A stretch of 48,398 nucleotides of DNA, from assembly GCF_936931525.1 (NCBI RefSeq), contig NZ_CAKZII010000160.1:1-48398 (forward strand). Reading direction: 5' to 3'. The notes under the pieces are model-generated. The model was not told the DNA's origin, did no database searches, and saw only the letters and a program-made list of their open reading frames with translations. The position numbers and the translations under genes were made by a program. Below are positions 41,637 to 48,398 of this stretch, piece by piece. Numbering within the stretch: position 1 is the stretch's first letter; every line of letters starts with the position of its first letter. Source of the stretch: an uncultured Aurantimicrobium sp. (lineage in GTDB: Bacteria; Actinomycetota; Actinomycetes; Actinomycetales; Microbacteriaceae).

Positions 41637-42953
41637 ATGATTCGTACACTCGACCTTCGTGGTTCACGCCCGTCACGGGCACAACTGCTTGAGCTCATTC
41701 CACGCACAGAGATTGACGTGGATGTTGCTATTGAGGTTGCTGAGTCGTTGATTTCAGCTGTTCGCACAACAGGATCTTCTGCTCTTAAAGAGCAAGCTTT
41801 ACGTCTAGATAACGTCTCGGATTACGAAATTCGGGTTCCGCAATCTCACATTGACGAGGCTGTTACTGCGCTTTCACCTGCATTGCGTGCATCCCTAGAA
41901 ACCGCTATCGAGCGTGTGCGTCAGGGCTCAGCTGCGCAAGTTCCTCCTGCTGTTCACACCGAGGTAGCCCCGGGTGCTCGCATCACTCAGCGTTGGCAGC
42001 CAGTTGAACGAGTAGGTCTCTATGTTCCTGGTGGCAAAGCCGTATATCCCTCCAGCGTGATTATGAACGTTGTTCCTGCTCAGGTTGCAGGGGTTGGTTC
42101 GATAGCTCTTGCTTCGCCTCCCCAGGCTCAATTCGGTGGAAGAATTCACCCCACAATCCTCGCTGCTGCCGGTTTGTTGGGAGTTTCTGAGGTCTATGCC
42201 ATGGGCGGGGCAGGTGCAATTGGTGCCTTTGCATATGGCGTGGAAGAACTGGATCTTGTTCCCGTCAATGTTGTAACAGGCCCAGGTAACGTTTATGTCG
42301 CCGCTGCAAAGCGTTTGGTTCGTGGTCGTGTCGGGATTGATTCAGAAGCAGGACCTACAGAAATCCTTGTTATCGCTGATTCCAGTGCCCGTGCCGAGTT
42401 TGTAGCAGCAGACCTGATATCTCAAGCTGAGCACGATGAAATGGCCTCAGCCGTCCTCGTGACAGATTCGCTTGAACTAGCAGAACAAGTTCGTGCAGAG
42501 GTTGAGCGCCAAGCCCTCTCAACTGCACACTCTGAGCGTGTTCGTACAGCTTTGACTGGGCCCCAATCTGCTCTTGTTTTGGTAGATGACTTATCTGTCG
42601 CTGTCGATTTCTCTAATGCTTATGGCCCCGAGCATCTCGAAATCCATGCACGCTCCAGTCACGAGCTCGTATCTCAGATCACTAATGCTGGGGCCATTTT
42701 CGTTGGCGATTACACCCCTGTCAGCCTGGGAGATTATTCAGCAGGTTCGAATCACGTGCTTCCTACCGCAGGACAAGCACTCTTTGCCTCTGGTTTAGGT
42801 GCATATACTTTCCTGCGACCTCAACAAATCATTGAGTATTCGAAGGATGCACTCGGTGTTGTGTCCTCCGGTATTCGTCTGCTCGCAGACGACGAAGATC
42901 TTCCCGCTCACGGTGATGCCGTAGATATCCGCTTCAAGTCAGAGGACAATTAG
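41637..42953 (+). CDS. hisD: Histidinol dehydrogenase
   Basis: [44 protein letters not shown]. Confidence 0.97.
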   Translation: MIRTLDLRGSRPSRAQLLELIPRTEIDVDVAIEVAESLISAVRTTGSSALKEQALRLDNVSDYEIRVPQSHIDEAVTALSPALRASLETAIERVRQGSAAQVPPAVHTEVAPGARITQRWQPVERVGLYVPGGKAVYPSSVIMNVVPAQVAGVGSIALASPPQAQFGGRIHPTILAAAGLLGVSEVYAMGGAGAIGAFAYGVEELDLVPVNVVTGPGNVYVAAAKRLVRGRVGIDSEAGPTEILVIADSSARAEFVAADLISQAEHDEMASAVLVTDSLELAEQVRAEVERQALSTAHSERVRTALTGPQSALVLVDDLSVAVDFSNAYGPEHLEIHARSSHELVSQITNAGAIFVGDYTPVSLGDYSAGSNHVLPTAGQALFASGLGAYTFLRPQQIIEYSKDALGVVSSGIRLLADDEDLPAHGDAVDIRFKSEDN

Positions 42954-42957
42954 TCAA

Positions 42958-43422
42958 ATGTATTGCCCCTTTTGCCGACACTCTGATTCTCGAGTGATTG
43001 ATTCCCGTACAAGTGACGATGGCCTCTCAATTCGCCGCCGCCGTCAGTGCCCAGAATGCAATGGTCGTTTCTCCACTCTAGAAACAGCGTCACTCTCAGT
43101 AATCAAGCGTTCTGGTGTGGTTGAGTCCTTCAGTAGAGAAAAGGTCGTTGCGGGTGTTCGTAAGGCATGTCAAGGCCGTCCCGTCACAGATGCAGACTTA
43201 GCTGTCCTCGCACAAAAAGTAGAAGAGACCATTCGCGCTACGGGTGCTTCTCAAATTGAGGCTAATGAGATTGGCTTAGCCATTCTTCCTTCTCTCAGAG
43301 AGCTCGATGAGGTTGCTTACTTGCGTTTTGCCAGCGTTTACCAAGCTTTTGATTCTTTAGAGGATTTCGAAGTTGCCGTTCAAACTCTTCGTTCGGAACG
43401 CCAGAACGGTCAGGCTGAGTAG
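42958..43422 (+). CDS. nrdR: Transcriptional repressor NrdR
   Basis: [40 protein letters not shown]. Confidence 0.97.
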   Translation: MYCPFCRHSDSRVIDSRTSDDGLSIRRRRQCPECNGRFSTLETASLSVIKRSGVVESFSREKVVAGVRKACQGRPVTDADLAVLAQKVEETIRATGASQIEANEIGLAILPSLRELDEVAYLRFASVYQAFDSLEDFEVAVQTLRSERQNGQAE

Positions 43423-43424
43423 TA

Positions 43425-44486
43425 GTGGCAACACATAACGGGAATCACTCGTTCTACAACCTCATATTCAAAGGATTCTTCAAGTTCATTGATCCTGAAG
43501 AAGCTCACCATTTAGGCGCAACTGTCATCAAAATGGCGGGTTTGCCTGGTATTCGAAATATGAAGCACGCCTTTAGCAAGCCCGTGCCAGAACTTCACGT
43601 TCAAGCACTTGGACTTCACTTTGATTCACCGTTCGGTATGGCAGCTGGTTTTGATAAAGACGTCACTATGGTTTCAGGTCTATATGCCCTCGGTTTTGGC
43701 CATGTTGAAGTGGGAACACTCACCGCTCATGCTCAACCCGGTAACCCCAAACCACGCCTTTTCCGCCTAATTCCTGATCGCGCTCTCATCAATCGGATGG
43801 GATTTAATAACGGGGGAGCCCAGGCAGCAGTTCCTCGGTTACAGAAACTTCGCACCCTCAAGCACCGCCCCGTTATTGGTGTTAATATTGGAAAATCACG
43901 CATAACCGAGGTTGAAAATGCAACAGCGGATTACCTCATTAGCACGAAGCTGCTCGCTCCATTGGCTGACTACCTCGTAGTGAATGTCAGTTCTCCCAAC
44001 ACACCGGGGCTTCGTGGATTGCAAGAGATCACCCAGCTCAAACCTTTACTCAAAGCAGTCAAAGAAGAAGCAGGTAACACACCACTTCTCGTGAAAATTG
44101 CTCCTGATCTCTCTGGCGACGAGATTGCTGAGATAGCCAAGCTTGCTGTTTCGCTCAAACTCGACGGCATTATCGCCACAAACACCACAATCAGTCGAGA
44201 TGGCCTTGTCTCAGATTCTGCAAAAGTTGAATCTATTGGCGCTGGCGGTCTCTCGGGAGCACCGTTATCTCAACGCTCTCTTGAAGTCTTGAAGCAGATT
44301 CGTTCCATTGTTCCCGCCGACATGTGCATCATCTCAGTTGGCGGAATTGAGACGGCTGAACAAGTCCAGGAACGATTGGACGCTGGCGCAACCCTCGTCC
44401 AGGGCTATTCAGCATTTGTTTACAACGGCCCGTTGTGGGCAATAAAACTCAACCGTGGTTTGAGGAAACTCGCTAACCAGCGTTAA
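43425..44486 (+). CDS. pyrD: Quinone-dependent dihydroorotate dehydrogenase
   Basis: NRMGFNNGGAQA, VNVSSPNTPGLRGLQ, LVQGYSAFVYNGP. Confidence 0.96.
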   Translation: MATHNGNHSFYNLIFKGFFKFIDPEEAHHLGATVIKMAGLPGIRNMKHAFSKPVPELHVQALGLHFDSPFGMAAGFDKDVTMVSGLYALGFGHVEVGTLTAHAQPGNPKPRLFRLIPDRALINRMGFNNGGAQAAVPRLQKLRTLKHRPVIGVNIGKSRITEVENATADYLISTKLLAPLADYLVVNVSSPNTPGLRGLQEITQLKPLLKAVKEEAGNTPLLVKIAPDLSGDEIAEIAKLAVSLKLDGIIATNTTISRDGLVSDSAKVESIGAGGLSGAPLSQRSLEVLKQIRSIVPADMCIISVGGIETAEQVQERLDAGATLVQGYSAFVYNGPLWAIKLNRGLRKLANQR

Positions 44487-44489
44487 GAA

Positions 44490-45056
44490 CTAGCTGGGGT
44501 ATTGGCGACGTGCTACCTGAGGCTTAGGTAGACGTAGTGGGCGCATCTGAAGGCTGCGCATTCCCGCGTACCAACGAACACCCTTGTCGACCGAACCAAA
44601 CTTCGCAGTGATGCGCTTACGCAGCTGAACGCCAAGAATCATGACGTCGGTCAGTGCGATGAAGAAGAAAGCCCACAAAACCAGGAAAGAGCTTTCCTGG
44701 ACAGGAAGGCTGGGAATAAAGGTCATGATGATCACGAGGAACATGAAGGGAACCATCAGTTCGCCAACGTTGTAACGGGCATCGACAAAATCACGAGCAA
44801 ACTTCTTCTGAGGACCACGGTCACGCATGGGGAGGTAACGCTCGTCTCCAGCAGCAAGTCCAATTCGCTGCTTATTGCGCTGCTCATTCATGCGGGCACG
44901 TTCCATACGAGCTGCTTCCTTGCGGTCGCTGGGAACGAGAGGTCGCTTATTTGCAGCTTCTCTTTCTTTGCGACTAGGGGTTGCGTGACCTTTGCCAGCA
45001 CCGTTTTCATCAACGGTTGAGTCTGCAGTGATGTTTTCTTCAGAGTTCTTAGCCAC
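44490..45056 (-). CDS. DUF3043 domain-containing protein (GTG start; ORF track extends to 45086)
   Basis: RKEREAANKRPLVPSDRKEAARMERARMNEQRNKQRIGLAAGDERYLPMRDRGPQKKFARDFVDARYN; SD aaagga. Confidence 0.9.
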   Translation of the reverse strand: MAKNSEENITADSTVDENGAGKGHATPSRKEREAANKRPLVPSDRKEAARMERARMNEQRNKQRIGLAAGDERYLPMRDRGPQKKFARDFVDARYNVGELMVPFMFLVIIMTFIPSLPVQESSFLVLWAFFFIALTDVMILGVQLRKRITAKFGSVDKGVRWYAGMRSLQMRPLRLPKPQVARRQYPS

Positions 45057-45085
45057 GATGTTCCTTTGTTTGAAAGCTTCGACCA

Positions 45086-45091
45086 TAAGAT
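45086..45091 (+). promoter_or_regulatory. Candidate -10 (TAAGAT) of leaderless dipeptidase gene
   Basis: TAAGAT-taccggc-ATG(45099). Confidence 0.45.
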
Positions 45092-45098
45092 TACCGGC

Positions 45099-46481
45099 AT
45101 GACTGCTTCAATTTCTGACGTTCGTGCAATGGTGTCACAAGCTTTTCCGCAATCAATGCACGATCTCACACAATTGGTCCGTATCCCATCGGTTTCCTGG
45201 TCTTCTTTTGATCCATCACAGGTGGTGAAGAGTGCTGAACAAGTTGCTGAGTTGGCTCGTGGAACAAATTTGTTTGACACAGTTCACATCCAGAGAGCGA
45301 TGAAGTCAGATAGCGACGAATTGGGACAGCCCGCTGTTGTTGCGAGACGTCAAGCAGCACATGGAAAGCCAACGATTCTGCTTTACGCCCACCATGACGT
45401 TCAACCTCCTGGTGACCTTGCGGTGTGGGAGAGCGAACCATTTGAACCAATTGAGAAAGACGGACGTCTTTTTGGTCGTGGTGCAGCAGATGACAAGGCG
45501 GGCATCATGGCTCACATTTCAGCTCTTCGTCTTCTTCCGGAACTTGTTGAGAATGTTGATTTGGGGATTGTTCTCTTTGTTGAAGGAGAAGAAGAATTTG
45601 GTTCCCCGTCATTTGAGAACTTCTTGAAAGATCATCACGCCTTGCTCGAGGCAGACGTCATTGTTGTTGCCGACTCAGGGAACTGGGATCTTGAAACGCC
45701 AGCACTCACTACTACGTTGCGGGGGAATGCCACGTTCAAACTCACGGTGCGAACTTTGGATCATGCATTGCATTCCGGCATGTTTGGTGGTGCTGTGCCA
45801 GATGCCTTTATGGCTTTTGCCAAGCTGACCTCTTCGTTCTATTCCGAAACTGGCTCAGTTCAGGTTGAGGGACTTACTCACTCAGTTGCCCAGATACCTG
45901 AGTATGAAGATGACCAGATGAGACTCGAAAGTGGTGTCCTAGACGCAGTCTCTCTTATCGGTGATGGACATGTGCTTGAACGACTGTGGTCGCAGCCTTC
46001 GATCACGGTTACAGGCATGGACATCCCAGATGTCGCCAATGCTTCAAACACATTGCTCCCCAGTGTTTCTTCGCGCATTAGCGTCAGGGTTGCACCAGGT
46101 CAATCAGCTTCAGATGCTTTTGAAGCTGTTCGTCAGCACATTCTCAAGCACGTTCCATATGGAGCTCAGGTTGATTTTGAAGACATCAATTTAGGTGAAT
46201 CGTTCTCTACAGACACAAGTGGTTGGGCGGCACAATCGATTTCCCACTCTCTTACTTCTGCCTGGGGGAAAGATGTCGTTGAGATGGGTGTGGGCGGATC
46301 CATTCCCTTTATTTCCAGCTTTGTGTCTGCTTTTCCAACTGCACAAGTTTTAGTCACGGGAGTTGAAGATCCCGATTCTCGAGCACACAGCCCGAATGAG
46401 TCTCTGCATATTGAGTCTTTTGAACGAGCTATCGTTGCGGAACTTCTATTCCTCGCGGAATGCAATTCTCGTGAACTTTGA
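45099..46481 (+). CDS. M20 family dipeptidase
   Basis: ILLYAHHDVQPPGDLAVWESEPF, GRGAADDKAGIMAHI, VEGEEEFGSPS. Confidence 0.94.
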   Translation: MTASISDVRAMVSQAFPQSMHDLTQLVRIPSVSWSSFDPSQVVKSAEQVAELARGTNLFDTVHIQRAMKSDSDELGQPAVVARRQAAHGKPTILLYAHHDVQPPGDLAVWESEPFEPIEKDGRLFGRGAADDKAGIMAHISALRLLPELVENVDLGIVLFVEGEEEFGSPSFENFLKDHHALLEADVIVVADSGNWDLETPALTTTLRGNATFKLTVRTLDHALHSGMFGGAVPDAFMAFAKLTSSFYSETGSVQVEGLTHSVAQIPEYEDDQMRLESGVLDAVSLIGDGHVLERLWSQPSITVTGMDIPDVANASNTLLPSVSSRISVRVAPGQSASDAFEAVRQHILKHVPYGAQVDFEDINLGESFSTDTSGWAAQSISHSLTSAWGKDVVEMGVGGSIPFISSFVSAFPTAQVLVTGVEDPDSRAHSPNESLHIESFERAIVAELLFLAECNSREL

Positions 46482-46557
46482 GTTCTCAGGAATAATGCAG
46501 GCAACATTCACCTTGTCCTTTTAGAATAGAAACACCCCAGACAAACCCTTCCAAGGA

Positions 46558-46920
46558 GTGGAAATGACTGAAACGACAACCGCTGAGACCAAAGCACACG
46601 GCGTTGGTCTCACCGATGCTGCTGCTCAGAAAGTTCGCGCACTCCTGGAACAGGAAGGTCGCGATGATCTTCGACTACGAATTGCCGTGCAACCAGGCGG
46701 ATGTTCGGGTCTGATTTACCAGCTGTACTTCGATGAGCGCACTATGGACGCCGATGCGGTTGTTGATTTTGGGGGAGTAGGTGTTGTTGTTGACAAGATG
46801 AGCGTTCCTTATCTCGATGGCGCAACTATCGACTTTGAAGACACCATCCAGAAGCAGGGTTTCACCATTGATAACCCCAATGCTGAAGGAAGCTGTGCCT
46901 GTGGAGACTCTTTCCACTAA
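46558..46920 (+). CDS. erpA: Iron-sulfur cluster insertion protein, A-type (ATG 46564 also possible)
   Basis: LRIAVQPGGCSGLIYQLYFDE...NPNAEGSCACGDSF three-Cys A-type motif. Confidence 0.93.
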   Translation: MEMTETTTAETKAHGVGLTDAAAQKVRALLEQEGRDDLRLRIAVQPGGCSGLIYQLYFDERTMDADAVVDFGGVGVVVDKMSVPYLDGATIDFEDTIQKQGFTIDNPNAEGSCACGDSFH

Positions 46921-46929
46921 CGAACTTCC

Positions 46930-46952
46930 TTTTCGCTTCTGAGGAGCGAAAA
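46930..46952 (+). terminator. Possible weak terminator/hairpin after erpA
   Basis: ttttcgct-tctgagg-agcgaaaa 8-bp stem; no good U-tract downstream. Confidence 0.35.
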
Positions 46953-47055
46953 TCCAGCACGTTGCTACACATTCACAGCCCTTTCTGAGGGTAGAGTTGA
47001 AATGTTCGGGACAGATATGTTTCGAATTTGAACAAGTGTTTGTGAAAGGCCAATA

Positions 47056-47946
47056 GTGCGTTCTACACGTCGAATCCGATGGGCTGCGATTCCAATTGCA
47101 GCAACGCTCGTACTTGCCCTGTCGGCATGTACCGATCAGGAGCTCGCGGGTTACATGCCCGGCTTCGTATCAGGGGCTGCTCCGGTTACAAACCACACTC
47201 AGCTCATTACTGACTTCTGGGTGAACAGCTGGATTGTTCTTCTGGCAATCGGATTCATTGCTTGGGGCCTCATGCTCTGGTCGATGGTTGTCTACCGCCG
47301 CCGCAAGACCGACACCGGACTTCCTGTTCAATTGCGCTACAACATGCCAATCGAAATTCTTTTCACTGTCATCCCTTTGATCCTCATCATTGGTCTTTTT
47401 GCTCTCACTGCACGCGATGAAGCAGTCATTGAGCAGCGTTTTGATAATCCTGATGTCACAATTCAAGCTTTTGGAAAGCAGTGGGCTTGGGACTTCAACT
47501 ACACCGATGAAGATGTCTACTATTCAGGCATCCAGGTTCAGCCTGATCTTTCAGAAGGAGCTGAACAAGGTTCGGTTCTTGAATCTTCAATCCCGACTCT
47601 TTACTTGCCTGTTGGCAAAAAGGTTGAAATTCAGCTCAACGCTCGCGACGTTATCCACTCTTTCTGGGTCATCGACTTTCTCTACAAGAAGGACATGATT
47701 CCAGGTAAGACAAATGTGATGTCGATCATTCCTGAGCGCGAAGGTACCTACGCAGGAAAGTGTGCTGAGCTCTGTGGTGAATTCCACTCTCAAATGCTTT
47801 TCCAAGTGAAGGTTGTTTCCCAAGAGGAATATGACGCTTACATCGAGAGCTTGCGTGAGCAGGGCTTTGAAGGTCAGCTCGGAACCGAGTATGACCGTAA
47901 CAAGAACCAAGCGAATGTTGTTGCATCCGCTACCGAGTCGAAGTAG
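47056..47946 (+). CDS. ctaC: Cytochrome c oxidase subunit II
   Basis: Lipobox LSAC, FGKQWAWDFNY, DVIHSFWV, GKCAELCGEFHSQM CuA motif. Confidence 0.96.
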   Translation: MRSTRRIRWAAIPIAATLVLALSACTDQELAGYMPGFVSGAAPVTNHTQLITDFWVNSWIVLLAIGFIAWGLMLWSMVVYRRRKTDTGLPVQLRYNMPIEILFTVIPLILIIGLFALTARDEAVIEQRFDNPDVTIQAFGKQWAWDFNYTDEDVYYSGIQVQPDLSEGAEQGSVLESSIPTLYLPVGKKVEIQLNARDVIHSFWVIDFLYKKDMIPGKTNVMSIIPEREGTYAGKCAELCGEFHSQMLFQVKVVSQEEYDAYIESLREQGFEGQLGTEYDRNKNQANVVASATESK

Positions 47947-47958
47947 TAGGGAAAAGCG

Positions 47959-48398
47959 ATGAGTGCAACTCTTACTCCCACCCCTGTTGTAACCACAACA
48001 AGCAAGCCTCAGACTGTTGGCGTCACACGCCCAGTGTCTAAGGGAAACATTGTTGTCAAGTGGTTGACCTCGACTGACCACAAGGTCATCGGTCACATGT
48101 ACAACATCACAGCCATTTTGTACTTTCTTCTTGGTGGAGTGATGGCTCTGATCATCCGTGCTCAGCTCTTTGCTCCAGGTCTCAACGTTTTGCAGACAAA
48201 AGAGCAGTACAACCAGATGTTCACCATGCACGGAACCATCATGCTCTTGCTGGTGGCAACACCTCTGTTTGCGGGTTTTGCTAATGCAATTCTCCCAATT
48301 CAACTTGGTGCTCCAGACGTAGCATTCCCGCGTTTGAACATGCTTTCTTTCTGGTTCTACTTCTTCGGTGCATTGATTACTGTTGGTGGATTCCTCAC
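47959..48398 (+). CDS. ctaD: Cytochrome c oxidase subunit I, 5' part (truncated by window end)
   Basis: [43 protein letters not shown]...[48 protein letters not shown]. Confidence 0.95.
   Translation, partial: MSATLTPTPVVTTTSKPQTVGVTRPVSKGNIVVKWLTSTDHKVIGHMYNITAILYFLLGGVMALIIRAQLFAPGLNVLQTKEQYNQMFTMHGTIMLLLVATPLFAGFANAILPIQLGAPDVAFPRLNMLSFWFYFFGALITVGGFL

Noticed and set aside
47587-48303. 238-aa minus-strand ORF antisense to ctaC/ctaD
   Set aside because: Lies across two recognisable cytochrome oxidase genes on the opposite strand; low-complexity artefact sequence

Overview
This window is ordinary housekeeping chromosome from an actinobacterium. Gene content and order suggest a small-genome Microbacteriaceae-like lineage, judged from protein families and synteny only. 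I see about 48 protein-coding genes, one tRNA-Leu(GAG), a CIRCE element and a few terminators. I found no transposons, phage genes, CRISPR arrays or restriction/defence islands. Recognisable blocks are rpsT/lepA/hemW, hrcA-dnaJ-rsmE-HIT-phoH-ybeY-corC-era, leuA, SURF1/DUF3099, fabG, serB-glgC divergent from glgA, ABC ATPase, rpmE2, uppP, PAC2, trmI, FKBP-pafB-pafC-tatA-tatC-helY-lnt-dnaE, hisD-nrdR-pyrD, M20 dipeptidase, erpA, and ctaC-ctaD (cut off by the window end). The most interesting signals are non-coding or negative: (1) an unannotated leucine leader peptide (MSFGLLLLSCRDESTK) with a perfect 11-bp hairpin and an alternative SD-proximal pairing upstream of leuA; (2) a recurrent TAnnnT-N6/7-RTG signature at about 12 gene starts, implying widespread leaderless transcription, including leaderless transcription of the leu leader peptide; (3) a nested dyad-symmetric 66-bp element filling the glgC/glgA divergent intergenic region; (4) a trmI-FKBP-pafBC junction where the Pup-proteasome genes usually found there are absent; (5) a small protein with exact 26-residue LRV/HEAT-like repeats.
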